Shown here: piece after piece, positions 1 through 8,114 of the stretch
Layout: every line of letters starts with the position of its first letter
Numbering within the stretch: the stretch's first letter is position 1
Assembly: GCA_944358545.1 (NCBI GenBank)
Contig: CALVRJ010000004.1
Coordinates: 1-54,520, forward strand
DNA: 54,520 nt
Source: an uncultured Bacilli bacterium
GTDB taxonomy: Bacteria > Bacillota_I > Bacilli_A > RF39 > UBA660
Direction of reading: 5' to 3'
Made by a program: the position numbers and the translations under genes
Notes under the pieces: model-generated
Told to the model about the DNA's origin: nothing
Seen by the model: the letters and a program-made list of their open reading frames with translations, nothing else
Databases searched by the model: none

Positions 1-123
1 CCGGTTGGACCAGTAGCTCCTGTAGCACCTGTTCCAGATGGTCCGGTTGCTCCTGTAGGTCCGGTAGGCCCGGTTGGACCAGTAGCTCCTGTAGCACCTG
101 TTCCAGATGGTCCGGTTGCTCCA
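1..123. repeat. 69-nt direct repeat inside the collagen-like gene
   Basis: Positions 1-54 and 70-123 are practically identical, an offset of 69 nt (23 codons, in frame). The array continues beyond the left edge. Such repeats allow in-frame length variation by recombination or slippage. Confidence 0.8.
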
Positions 124-437
124 GTTGGACCAGTGGCTCCAGTTGGACCAGTAGCTCCGGTAGGTCCAGTTGTTCCAATACCTGTAGGTCCGGTAGGCCC
201 GGTAGGACCAGTTGCTCCGGCAGGGATTGAAAAGTTTAAAACAGCAGCTTGATTGGTTCCAGTGTTTGTAACGGTAGCTGCCGTTCCAGGAGTACTTGTA
301 GAGGTTAAACCAACAGCAATCGTTGCTGGTCCGGTAGGTCCAGTGGGCCCAGTTGGTCCTTGAACTGGAAGTTTAGCTTGACAACGTTTTCCTTCTTCGA
401 GTATTTGCTGAATACGGTCTGGTAAACAATCGTTCAT
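1..437 (-). CDS. Collagen-like (Gly-X-Thr repeat) surface protein, 3' end outside window
   Basis: Reading the minus strand from ATG at 437 gives about 145 codons that run off the left edge, so the C-terminus is missing. The N-terminal ~27 residues ([19 protein letters not shown]...) are non-repetitive, followed by [11 protein letters not shown], a spacer of about 45 residues, then continuous Gly-X-Y triplets rich in GPTGAT and GPSGTG. Such repeats fold as collagen triple helices and are typical of BclA-like exosporium or spore-surface filaments of Firmicutes. A strong AAAGGAGG Shine-Dalgarno precedes the start, and a CATAAAATA element (457-465) resembles a sporulation sigma E/K -10. The repeat encodes near-identical 69-nt units. 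Spore-surface location is inferred; a phage or general surface collagen-like protein is the alternative. Confidence 0.85.
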   Translation of the reverse strand, partial: MNDCLPDRIQQILEEGKRCQAKLPVQGPTGPTGPTGPATIAVGLTSTSTPGTAATVTNTGTNQAAVLNFSIPAGATGPTGPTGPTGIGTTGPTGATGPTGATGPTGATGPSGTGATGATGPTGPTGPTGATGPSGTGATGATGPT

Positions 438-456
438 TTTATCCTCCTTTCTTTAT

Positions 457-465
457 TATTTTATG
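457..465 (-). promoter_or_regulatory. Putative sporulation sigma (E/K) -10 element for the collagen-like gene
   Basis: On the minus strand this reads CATAAAATA, matching the CATANNNTA -10 consensus of sigma E/sigma K. An ACC triplet lies 16 nt further upstream, as in sigma K -35 regions. The gap from the element to the start codon is 19 nt. Equivalent elements precede the CotD-like and CotE genes in this window. Confidence 0.45.
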
Positions 466-579
466 TAAATTAGGTATTAATGGTTAGTTATTTTAAAATA
501 AAAAACTTATGTTTTTAAAATATTGATGGATTTTTAAATGATTGTTTGGTAAACTGATTATAGTAAAGGAGGCTTAAAA

Positions 580-1815
580 GTGAAAAAAAAGATATTATTT
601 GGCGTATTGATTGTTATTTTACTTATTATAATTATAATGGTGATTATTTATTTAAATAATAGAATTGTTGATGATAATAGTGGTTTTGTATTAAAAAAAG
701 ATTTAACAGCTGAGGTTTATAGTAAGGTTGATCTCGAAGATTATATTAAGAAAATAGATGGCAAGATTATTTCAAAAGATAAGATTAATACAAAAAAGGT
801 TGGCAAGAAAAATGTTAGTTTTATTTACTTAAATGCAGATGATAAAAAAAGACGAGGAACTTTTGAAGTCTCGGTTGTCGATACGGAAAAGCCGTTAGTT
901 TGGCTTAGTAGTAGTTATAGAACACCACTTGGAGAAAATATTGATTTAGAAAATGATGTGATGTGTGTAGATAATTATGATAATAATCCTTCATGCCGGG
1001 TTAAGGGTGATTATGATATAAATACTGAAGGAAGTTATCCTTTGACTTTTGTAGCAAAAGATAGTAGTGGCAATGTTTATTCACAAAGTTTTAATTTAAC
1101 TGTTTATAATCCTGATAATATATCTAGTGAAAAACAAGAGGTTAGTTCACAGACTGAGGAAGAGATTCCAGTGACTAATTTCAGTGATGTTTTGAATAAT
1201 TATAAAGCAGAAAATACAGAGGTTGGTATCGACGTTTCTAAGTATCAAGGGGATATTGATTTTACAAAGGTTAAAAATGCGGGTGCGACTTTTGTAATGA
1301 TTAGAGTAGGGACGCAAAATGGAGTAGGTGGAGATTATCAAATTGATCCTTATTTTGAAGGTAATATTAAAGGTGCTTTAGAGAATGGATTAAAGGTAGG
1401 GGTTTATTTTTATTCTTATGCCGACAGTAATGAGGAAGCTAGAAAGCAAGCTAGGTGGGTTATTAAGCAAATTAAGGATTATGATGTAAGTTTACCAGTA
1501 GTTTTTGATTTTGAAAGTTTTAAATCTTTTAACGAGATGGAACTTAGTATATTTGGTCTTAATGAGATTGCAGATACTTTTATTAAAACTATAGATGATG
1601 CGGGTTATAACGGAGTTTTATATGGAAGCAAGAGTTATTTGAATTCTATTTGGAAATATCATACAGCTCCGGTTTGGCTTGCACATTATACTGATGAAAC
1701 AGATTATACTGGCGATTATTTTATTTGGCAGATGTGTGATGATGGTGTTATCGATGGGATTGACGGTTATGTTGACATTGATGTACTTTATAAAAATAAA
1801 ATGAAAAAAAGTTGA
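580..1815 (+). CDS. Membrane-anchored GH25 family lysozyme/muramidase with Ig-like domain
   Basis: 411 aa, GTG start 8 nt after AAAGGAGG. Residues ~5-26 form one uncleaved membrane anchor. Residues ~105-200 look like a bacterial Ig-like (DUF5011-type) domain (DTEKP..., DNYDNNPS..., VAKDSSGN). Residues ~215-405 are a GH25 catalytic domain, with GIDVSKYQGDIDF at its start and the acidic pair in VVFDFES. GH25 enzymes hydrolyse the MurNAc-GlcNAc bond of peptidoglycan, here outside the membrane. The 3' end lies at the left border of the glycosyltransferase island: the last residues (KNKMKKS) are lysine-rich and the following fragment overlaps by 4 nt. The enzyme assignment is firm; its role (wall remodelling or defence) is not visible. 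Confidence 0.9.
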   Translation: MKKKILFGVLIVILLIIIIMVIIYLNNRIVDDNSGFVLKKDLTAEVYSKVDLEDYIKKIDGKIISKDKINTKKVGKKNVSFIYLNADDKKRRGTFEVSVVDTEKPLVWLSSSYRTPLGENIDLENDVMCVDNYDNNPSCRVKGDYDINTEGSYPLTFVAKDSSGNVYSQSFNLTVYNPDNISSEKQEVSSQTEEEIPVTNFSDVLNNYKAENTEVGIDVSKYQGDIDFTKVKNAGATFVMIRVGTQNGVGGDYQIDPYFEGNIKGALENGLKVGVYFYSYADSNEEARKQARWVIKQIKDYDVSLPVVFDFESFKSFNEMELSIFGLNEIADTFIKTIDDAGYNGVLYGSKSYLNSIWKYHTAPVWLAHYTDETDYTGDYFIWQMCDDGVIDGIDGYVDIDVLYKNKMKKS

Positions 1816-2132
1816 TTTGGCAATATAGTGATATCGTTTTGATGCCGGGTGAAAATCATTCTGAGTGGTCTGTACGTATAGCAAATAGTATATTGAATAT
1901 CATAAATGATTTGAGTCATAATGTTCAGTCAATAAACGTAACACATCGTGGTGCAATTTTTGAAATTCAAAAAATAATTGAAATGGTTAATGGTTATATA
2001 CAGATAAATCAAGTTGAAAAATACGAAACTTCATGGATGCCTTATTGTAAGGATTATATATTACATATAGATGATTTAAAGTCAGCAAAAATTCTTACAA
2101 AAAAATATATTTATCAAAGGAGTAAGAAATGA
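1812..2132 (+). pseudogene. C-terminal fragment of a histidine phosphatase (phosphoglycerate mutase superfamily)
   Basis: An open frame of 106 codons begins only with TTG, overlapping the end of the GH25 gene. It encodes PGENHSEW..R followed by INVTHRGAI, which aligns by eye with GENKFDIETR...LIVSHGSIT in the phosphatase domain encoded at 3223. That is the second half of the histidine phosphatase fold with the second catalytic His (VTH). The RHG-bearing N-terminal half is absent, so a full enzyme cannot be made. It ends in ATGA, overlapping the next gene. Best explained as a remnant at the border of an inserted surface-glycan island; translation as a small protein cannot be excluded. Confidence 0.55.
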
Positions 2133-3226
2133 AAATAATTATTAATCAACCTCGTTCTTCTTATTTTGTTGGTGGTGCTGAAATGATTTCTTTTAATCAT
2201 GCAATTAATTTTTTAGAACAAGGGCATGAAGTTTACTATTTTACGATATTGCCAAGTAGTATTGGATTAAAGTATTCGTCTCAGTTTAAAGCATTTTATA
2301 AAAAATATCATAATAAAATTAATATTATTGAAATTAAGCAAGATGAGAGCGTTAAATATATTTATAAAATTCAACCTGGAGAAGATAGGTGTAGATGGAA
2401 TATCGAATCTATTTTTTATAATCAGAAAATGTATGAGTATATTTCTGAGCATGGTGTGAGATATGATGTTGTTTTTTCTTATTATATATTGGATGCTGTA
2501 TTTGTTCCGAGAGAATTAGTTCAAAAGAATGTTTTATATTTGTGTGGGACTCCTAAACAACAGAATGATTTTCAAGGAAGCTTTTTGTCAGCATATGATG
2601 TTGTTATTGCAATTTCTCAAAATGTGAAGACTTCTTGGAAAAAATATTATAATAAAAATATGAGTGTAATTTCAACCGGTATTGATTGTGACAAATTTGC
2701 ATTAAAGATATTTCCGATAAAGGAAACTGAGTATATAACGGTTTTATATGTTGGACGCCTCATATCTAGAAAAAATGTAGATAAAATAATTTATGCTTTT
2801 GAAAAATTATATAAGAAGTATAGGTTAAGATTACTTATAGTTGGTGATGGTCCAGACAGAGAACATTTGGAGAGTATTTCTAGGCATGTGGAATTTATTG
2901 GTACTGTGGCAAATACAGAAACTTTTTATAAGCAGTCAGATATTTTTGTTTCTCCCTCTGAATATGGTGAAGGACTTCAGGGTTCTGTTCTTGAAGCAAT
3001 GAGTTGTGGCTTAACAGTAGTTGCGACTAAAACTCAAATAAATATGCAATTATTAACAGACGGACGAGGTTTTGTTGTAGCTCCAACAGTTGAATCTGTT
3101 ATAGCCGGAATTGAAGAAGCTATTAAAGCAGATAGGAAAGAAATAGCAAAAAAATGTCGAAATTATGTTGTTGAAAATTATGATTGGAAAAATAAGGTTA
3201 ATGAAATATGGGAGGTAATAAAATGA
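2129..3226 (+). CDS. GT4-family glycosyltransferase
   Basis: 365 aa with two Rossmann-like halves of GT-B fold. The N-terminal acceptor domain begins MKIIINQPRSSYFVGGAE. The C-terminal half has VLYVGRLISRKNVD, LLIVGDGPDRE and SPSEYGEGLQGSVLEAMSCG, the GT4 nucleotide-sugar binding region with the E(X7)E-like motif. Retaining transferases of this family add hexoses in capsule, teichoic-acid or glycolipid synthesis, at the cytoplasmic side of the membrane. The ATG follows AAAGGAG and overlaps the previous stop as ATGA; its own stop overlaps the next ATG the same way, so 2129-6309 reads as one translationally coupled operon. Donor and acceptor cannot be told from sequence. Confidence 0.9.
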   Translation: MKIIINQPRSSYFVGGAEMISFNHAINFLEQGHEVYYFTILPSSIGLKYSSQFKAFYKKYHNKINIIEIKQDESVKYIYKIQPGEDRCRWNIESIFYNQKMYEYISEHGVRYDVVFSYYILDAVFVPRELVQKNVLYLCGTPKQQNDFQGSFLSAYDVVIAISQNVKTSWKKYYNKNMSVISTGIDCDKFALKIFPIKETEYITVLYVGRLISRKNVDKIIYAFEKLYKKYRLRLLIVGDGPDREHLESISRHVEFIGTVANTETFYKQSDIFVSPSEYGEGLQGSVLEAMSCGLTVVATKTQINMQLLTDGRGFVVAPTVESVIAGIEEAIKADRKEIAKKCRNYVVENYDWKNKVNEIWEVIK

Positions 3227-4800
3227 ATATAATTTTTATGAGACATGGAGAGGCGACAGATAATGTTAAGGAATTAATTTCGGATAAAGAAATATATTGG
3301 TCAGTACTTACGGAAAATGGTAAAAAAACAGTTTTAGAATCGGTGAATGCTTTACCAAAAAATATTGATAAAATTTATGTTTCACCTTTCCCGAGAACTG
3401 TTGAAACTGCTCATTTTGTTTTTGAAAAATATCCTAATATAGAAGTAATTATAGAAAAGAGATTACATGAAATATATTACGGAAAATATTCTGGTCAAAA
3501 AAACAACGAAGAACTTGATCAAACAAGAGTAAAACAAATCGCAGGAGATTATTTTACACGATTTGGTGAATATGGTGAGAATAAATTTGATATAGAAACT
3601 AGGTTATGTGATTTTTTAAGTGATGTATATGCTAATAATTTTAATGATAACACTATTTTAATTGTTTCACATGGTTCTATTACGTCTTATATGAAAAGAA
3701 TTTTAAAAATAAAATCTCCACATATTAAAACTGGTAAAATAGAGGAATTTGTCAATGTTGATTTTTCTCCTTTATTTAAGCATTTACAATTATTAAAAAG
3801 TATAAAGATACAATGCATACGAGAAAGAACCAAAATGGTTAAATCGCTAAATGTTAATGACAAATTAAAAGCAAATATGATGAAAATTGCGAAAGATTTT
3901 AATAATATAGAGTTTTCTGAAAGTTATTTTTCAAATTTTATAAGTGGAATAAAGACAAATAATTTAGTTCAAAGAAAATTTTCTGAATTTGATGACGGAA
4001 TAATTTTAATATGTTTTTATAATAATTTTGAAAATTTTGCTCAAAAATGGATGGACCATTATCTTAGTATAGGAATTAAAAATTTTGTTTTGGTGGATAA
4101 TAATTCTACAGATAATTCAACCAAAATTTTAGAAACATATGATGAAAAGGCAAATATATCCTTTTGGAAAATAAACGAACAATATAATTGTTATAAAATG
4201 TGTGGCATGAAGCAACAGATTTTGGAATATTATGGTTCTGGGAGAAAGTATCTAATTGTAGATTCTGATGAATTATTTATATATGAGAATTATCGAAATG
4301 TTTTATTTGATGAGTATGTGGTAAAAAACAAAATATCATTTATTAAAAGTTTAATGTTAGATGTTTATACTAATAAAAATATTTTTGATGGGAAACTTGA
4401 TGATTTTAAATTTGTTGATAAAGGTACATATAGAATAACTAGTACAGTTCCTTATAGCCAACGTTTTTATGGTGGCCCTAGAACTAGAATTTTTGGAATA
4501 ACTCCTAGCTTACAAAAAATACCATTCATTTCATACTCGGGTAGCGAAATTTTAGCAAATGACCATTATTATTATCCATGGAACATAAATAATAAAGCGA
4601 AATATTGTTCATATTTACTTCATTATAAATTTTTGCCGGGTGATAGGAAAAAATACGAAATGTTTGTGAAAGATGAAAGGCACTGGAATAATTCACGCGA
4701 ATATAAAATTTATCAAGATGTATTATTAAGAAATCCAAAAACTTGCTTTTATGATAATGATATATCAATTTCTATTGATAAGATAGATTTTAAGTTTTAA
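3223..4800 (+). CDS. Histidine phosphatase-glycosyltransferase fusion protein
   Basis: 525 aa. The start at 3223 is preferred over the in-frame ATG at 3208 because GGAGG lies 7 nt upstream and the ATG overlaps the preceding stop (ATGA). Residues 1-~180 are a histidine phosphatase domain: FMRHGEATDN carries the phospho-accepting His, SPFPRTVETA the arginine, LIVSHGS the second His. Residues ~255-510 are a family 2/92-like glycosyltransferase (LICFYNNFENFAQKW, FVLVDNNSTDNS, IVDSDELFIYEN with the DxD-like metal site). Phosphatase and transferase may act in sequence on one glycan, such as removing a phosphate before or after sugar addition; this is inference. Both domain calls rest on motifs. Confidence 0.8.
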   Translation: MNIIFMRHGEATDNVKELISDKEIYWSVLTENGKKTVLESVNALPKNIDKIYVSPFPRTVETAHFVFEKYPNIEVIIEKRLHEIYYGKYSGQKNNEELDQTRVKQIAGDYFTRFGEYGENKFDIETRLCDFLSDVYANNFNDNTILIVSHGSITSYMKRILKIKSPHIKTGKIEEFVNVDFSPLFKHLQLLKSIKIQCIRERTKMVKSLNVNDKLKANMMKIAKDFNNIEFSESYFSNFISGIKTNNLVQRKFSEFDDGIILICFYNNFENFAQKWMDHYLSIGIKNFVLVDNNSTDNSTKILETYDEKANISFWKINEQYNCYKMCGMKQQILEYYGSGRKYLIVDSDELFIYENYRNVLFDEYVVKNKISFIKSLMLDVYTNKNIFDGKLDDFKFVDKGTYRITSTVPYSQRFYGGPRTRIFGITPSLQKIPFISYSGSEILANDHYYYPWNINNKAKYCSYLLHYKFLPGDRKKYEMFVKDERHWNNSREYKIYQDVLLRNPKTCFYDNDISISIDKIDFKF

Positions 4801-4819
4801 TCTTTTTTTGGAGGTAGTT

Positions 4820-5455
4820 ATGAAATATTTAATATTAAAAGACAAGAAAAAAATTAAAAGTATAATTAACTACTTAATTAGTATAGAATCTCTTCCTAAG
4901 ATACAAAGACGATTGAATATTTTTCCAGTAGATGATACATTTCAAATTGAAATTTTAAATAATAGGGTCAGTTATAGACGAGGAAATAGGAAGAAAGCTA
5001 TTTTTATTGAAAATAAAAATCTTAAATATTTTTTTAAAACCTTAGATAATTCGAAAGAATATTATATTAATGATATTTCTTTTTTAAGATTTAATAATTG
5101 TTCTTTATTGTTTGATACTTATCATGGTACTATAATTTCTGTGGAAAGTGAACAATTATGTCAAAATCTTGAGAGAAAATTTAAACTAACACATTATGAT
5201 AATATTAATGACCATAAATTTATTGTTAATCCTAAATCTGAGCATTTATTTGATGAAGTTGGCGTTTTAAATTCGAAAATAAGAAATTATGGAATTAAAA
5301 CGGGATTGGATATTCGTTCGACTAGTACTTCTTTAAAAGTTAGGCTGTCAAATATGTCTAATGATTATTCTTACTTGGAATATTATTATGAGAATATAAT
5401 GAATCATCACTTGTTATCTACTGTTTCTCATCAAAAAAAGAATGTTCAATTGTAA
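4820..5455 (+). CDS. Hypothetical protein of the glycosyltransferase island
   Basis: 211 aa from ATG 4820, chosen because GGAGG at 4810-4814 is well spaced; a longer reading from 4808 would start inside the Shine-Dalgarno. I recognise no family. The protein is basic, soluble, without signal peptide or membrane segment, and has alternating beta-like segments (ISFLRFNNCSLLFDTYHGTIISVES). It lies between the fusion transferase and a GT2 gene that has no visible ribosome site and starts 2 nt after this stop, so it could be the N-terminal part of a once continuous protein or a coupled partner. Function unknown. Confidence 0.65.
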   Translation: MKYLILKDKKKIKSIINYLISIESLPKIQRRLNIFPVDDTFQIEILNNRVSYRRGNRKKAIFIENKNLKYFFKTLDNSKEYYINDISFLRFNNCSLLFDTYHGTIISVESEQLCQNLERKFKLTHYDNINDHKFIVNPKSEHLFDEVGVLNSKIRNYGIKTGLDIRSTSTSLKVRLSNMSNDYSYLEYYYENIMNHHLLSTVSHQKKNVQL

Positions 5456-5457
5456 AT

Positions 5458-6309
5458 ATGAGTATAATAATTCCTGTGTATAATCAAGATGTAACATATA
5501 CTTTATTATCTATACAGGGGCAAAATTTATCAAAAGATGATAAGAAAAAACTTCAAGTTATTGTTGTTGATGATGGTTCGGAAAATGATGTTATAAGTGA
5601 AATTAATAAAATTAAAAGCAAGTTAGATTTTGAATTGCAAATAATTTCGCTTGAAGATAATATGGGATTGTTTAACGCAAGAAATGTTGGATTCGCAATT
5701 TCTAAATATAATCAAGTTCTTTTTATTGATTCAGATATAATTTTAAGTAAAAATTATATATATGATATGAATATAAGAATTCAATTGATACCCAATGCTA
5801 TATTTACTTGTATGAGAAAAAATATTGATAAAAATTCTAGTATTTTAGAGACAGGTAACTTGTTATTAGGTATTGATTCTAGTACTGATTTTGACGATAG
5901 TAGAGTTATTACTAAAGGAAAGGATTATCACATTGGATGTGATAAAGCATATGTAAATGAAGAGCTTTCTATATTAGACGATACAGATTATTTTAAGGAA
6001 TTGAGTTTTGGTTCACAAATAGGTATTTATAATATTGCTACTGTAGTATCCGGGCATAATATTGCTTTAAATAAGTCATTAATAAAATCTTCAACGCCAT
6101 TTAGTTCAAAATTTAAAGGATGGGGTATGGAAGATGCATATTTCTCCGCTAAATTGATATCGGAGGGTTGTTATGTTATTCCGGTTTTATCATCATGCGT
6201 TTATCATATTAACCATTTGCCAAGAAGCGGAAGCATAGAGCAAAAAAATAAAGAAGCCTATAATAATTACAACATTTATAACGAATTATTAAACCAACCA
6301 TGGAAATGA
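5458..6309 (+). CDS. GT2-family glycosyltransferase with galactosyltransferase-like C-terminus
   Basis: 283 aa. MSIIIPVYNQ opens a GT-A fold, VIVVDDGSEND binds the nucleotide, FIDSDIIL carries the DxD metal site, and GWGMEDAYFSAKLI near residue 220 matches the Glyco_transf_7C region of galactosyl/N-acetylgalactosaminyl transferases and chondroitin-type synthases. An inverting transferase for glycan elongation is likely. No Shine-Dalgarno is visible before the ATG, which lies 2 nt after the previous stop, so translation probably depends on coupling. The -1 frame upstream of the ATG stays open for a few codons, compatible with an ancestral fusion broken by an indel. Last gene of the island operon. 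Confidence 0.85.
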   Translation: MSIIIPVYNQDVTYTLLSIQGQNLSKDDKKKLQVIVVDDGSENDVISEINKIKSKLDFELQIISLEDNMGLFNARNVGFAISKYNQVLFIDSDIILSKNYIYDMNIRIQLIPNAIFTCMRKNIDKNSSILETGNLLLGIDSSTDFDDSRVITKGKDYHIGCDKAYVNEELSILDDTDYFKELSFGSQIGIYNIATVVSGHNIALNKSLIKSSTPFSSKFKGWGMEDAYFSAKLISEGCYVIPVLSSCVYHINHLPRSGSIEQKNKEAYNNYNIYNELLNQPWK

Positions 6310-6857
6310 TAAATTCATATATAATAATTTTGCTTTTGGGTTAATTATTATAATGGTAAATTAAATTATATCAATGTGCAGTTTTTCATGCTCTTTTAAA
6401 AAACGCTTTATTTTTAGAGTATTGTAGTTAATATTACTTTTATTACAATTAGAAAAATAAATAGTTTATACAAAAGAATATATAGATAGAAAGGAATTAA
6501 TCAAGGAATTAAATATATTTTATATGCTTGATTATATGAAAAATTATATGGATTTATTTAAGGAGTATTTTAAAGGTTCATTATATAAAGATATATTTAA
6601 TTCTACAAATGATTATTGTTTAGTTGTTTTATATGTTTTTGTTGGATATCCAGAGCATCAAACTATGACTCGATTTATGTATCCCAATATAAAACTAAAA
6701 AAAACTTTAAAGCCAATTGAAACTAAGAAAAAATACGAGAAAGAAATTTTAAAAATATAATGTAAAATATGATTTGTTCGTCTATATGGATTAGATATAT
6801 TAGAAGAAATTGTGATTGAAGATAAGATGAAAAAATAGTTAATTTGCCAATATTTGA
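6310..6857. other. AT-rich gap at the right edge of the island, with a doubtful small ORF
   Basis: About 550 nt without a convincing gene. It holds the inverted repeat at 6320-6352 and a 78-codon frame at 6524-6760 that lacks a good ribosome site and resembles nothing I know. The DNA is extremely AT-rich and looks like degraded island sequence between the glycosyltransferase operon and the rpsB promoter. Confidence 0.5.
6320..6352. repeat. Perfect 10-bp inverted repeat downstream of the glycosyltransferase operon
   Basis: TATAATAATT (6320-6329) and AATTATTATA (6343-6352) are perfect complements around a 13-nt loop. There is no T-run, so it is not a standard terminator, though it may protect the operon's 3' end. 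Confidence 0.5.
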
Positions 6858-6887
6858 TTGTACAAATTCATATAAATATGTTATAAT
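6858..6887 (+). promoter_or_regulatory. rpsB-tsf promoter
   Basis: TTGTAC (6858-6863), an 18-nt spacer and TATAAT (6882-6887). It is followed by an unusually long leader of about 105 nt, in contrast to the very short leaders elsewhere in this window. Confidence 0.7.
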
Positions 6888-6892
6888 AGCCT

Positions 6893-6985
6893 TGGCTTTT
6901 TTAAAAACACATGAATACGGATTTTCGAGCCTAGTGCCTATTTCATAGGTGGTGCGATTTTGAAGTGTTCAGAGGATAATAACAA
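6893..6985 (+). ncRNA. Candidate ribosomal protein S2 autoregulatory leader
   Basis: The rpsB 5' untranslated region is long and can fold. AACAC (6905-6909) pairs with GTGTT (6965-6969), enclosing a CCTA/TAGG hairpin around 6937-6949, followed by AAAGGAGG at 6985-6992. Many Firmicutes control rpsB-tsf by S2 binding to such a leader. The pairing is seen by eye; the regulatory function is by analogy. Confidence 0.45.
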
Positions 6986-7000
6986 AAGGAGGATGAGAGA

Positions 7001-8059
7001 ATGGCCGTTGTGTCAATGACTAATTTATTAGAGGCTGGTGTTCATTTTGGACATCAAACTAAAAGATGGAATCCAAAAATGAAGGAATACATCTTTACTG
7101 CAAGAGATGATATTTATATTATCGATTTACAAAAAACTGCAAAGAAAATCGAAGAAGCTTATGCAGCTTTAAAAGAAATTGCTGCTAATGGTGGAAAGGT
7201 TTTATTTGTAGGTACAAGAAAACAGGCTCAAGAAGCTGTAAAAGAAGAAGCTTTAAGAACTGATTCATTTTATGTTAATGAAAGATGGCTTGGTGGAACT
7301 TTAACTAACTTTAAGACTATTAGAAGAAGAGTTAAAAGACTTGAACAAATTGAGAAGATGGAAAAAGATGGAGTATTCGATCTTTTACCTAAAAAAGAAG
7401 TTGTTCATATTAAAAAAGAATATGCTAAGTTAAACAAATTACTTGCCGGTATTAGAAATATGTACAAATTACCACAAGCTTTATATATTGTTGATCCTTC
7501 AAAAGAAGAGATTGCAATTAGAGAAGCTAGAAAATTACATATTCCAGTATTTGGTATTGTTGATACTAACTGTGATCCTGATATGGTTGATTATGTAATT
7601 CCTGGTAATGATGATGCAATTAGAGCTGTTAAATTAATTACTGGTGTTATGGGTAATGCGATTGCTGAAGCTAATGGTGGAAAGTTAGTTGATTATGTAA
7701 GTGGCGATGGTCACAGAGAAGAAAAAGGCGAAGATATTATGAAGAGAGCCTTAGAAACTGTTAAGAAAAAAGAAGACAGAAAGCCAAGATTTGACCGTAA
7801 GGATAGAAAACCTTTCAATAAATCATCTGATAATAAATCATCTGAAAAAAGTGAAGCTCAACCTAAAAAAGTTCAAAAGACTGAAGAGAAACCTTCAGTA
7901 AAAGAAGAAGTCAAAGAAGTTCAGGCAGAAGAAACTAAAAAAGCCGATGTAGATTTATCTACAAAAAATGTAGCTGAACTTCGTGAAATGGCAAAAGAAA
8001 AAGGACTTAAAGGTTATTCAACAATGAAAAAAGCTGATCTTATTGAAGCTTTAAAATAG
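7001..8059 (+). CDS. rpsB: 30S ribosomal protein S2 with C-terminal SAP/Rho-N-like extension
   Basis: 352 aa, against the usual ~230-260. Residues 1-~235 are a canonical S2 ([53 protein letters not shown]). After that comes a ~75-residue charged Lys/Glu linker, and then about 35 C-terminal residues ([20 protein letters not shown]...[10 protein letters not shown]) that look like the small helical SAP/HeH/Rho-N nucleic-acid binding fold. S2 binds late to the 30S subunit near the mRNA exit and needs S1 or the Shine-Dalgarno region. The start has AAAGGAGG 8 nt upstream. The extension might add RNA contacts; that is inference. Confidence 0.97.
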   Translation: MAVVSMTNLLEAGVHFGHQTKRWNPKMKEYIFTARDDIYIIDLQKTAKKIEEAYAALKEIAANGGKVLFVGTRKQAQEAVKEEALRTDSFYVNERWLGGTLTNFKTIRRRVKRLEQIEKMEKDGVFDLLPKKEVVHIKKEYAKLNKLLAGIRNMYKLPQALYIVDPSKEEIAIREARKLHIPVFGIVDTNCDPDMVDYVIPGNDDAIRAVKLITGVMGNAIAEANGGKLVDYVSGDGHREEKGEDIMKRALETVKKKEDRKPRFDRKDRKPFNKSSDNKSSEKSEAQPKKVQKTEEKPSVKEEVKEVQAEETKKADVDLSTKNVAELREMAKEKGLKGYSTMKKADLIEALK

Positions 8060-8064
8060 TTAAC

Positions 8065-8091
8065 AAAAGATGATTTAAAATCATCTTTTTT
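8065..8091 (+). terminator. Intrinsic terminator/attenuator between rpsB and tsf
   Basis: GATGAT (8069-8074) pairs with ATCATC (8080-8085), extended by A-T pairs and followed by a run of Ts. It sits in the rpsB-tsf gap, where a partial terminator would lower tsf expression relative to rpsB. Confidence 0.7.
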
Positions 8092-8114
8092 AAATAAAAA
8101 AGGAGAGTAGAAAA

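Noticed and set aside
2129-6309. Bacteriocin or RiPP biosynthetic cluster
   Set aside because: Glycosyltransferases alone; no precursor peptide, lanthionine or radical-SAM maturase and no dedicated exporter next to them.
6524-6760. 78-codon open frame between the island and rpsB
   Set aside because: Poor ribosome site, no recognisable family, extremely AT-rich surroundings; more likely chance or gene debris, so it is only mentioned in the gap entry.
6893-6985. T-box or metabolite riboswitch before rpsB
   Set aside because: No T-box sequence, specifier loop or terminator/antiterminator pair is visible; an S2 leader explains the position better.
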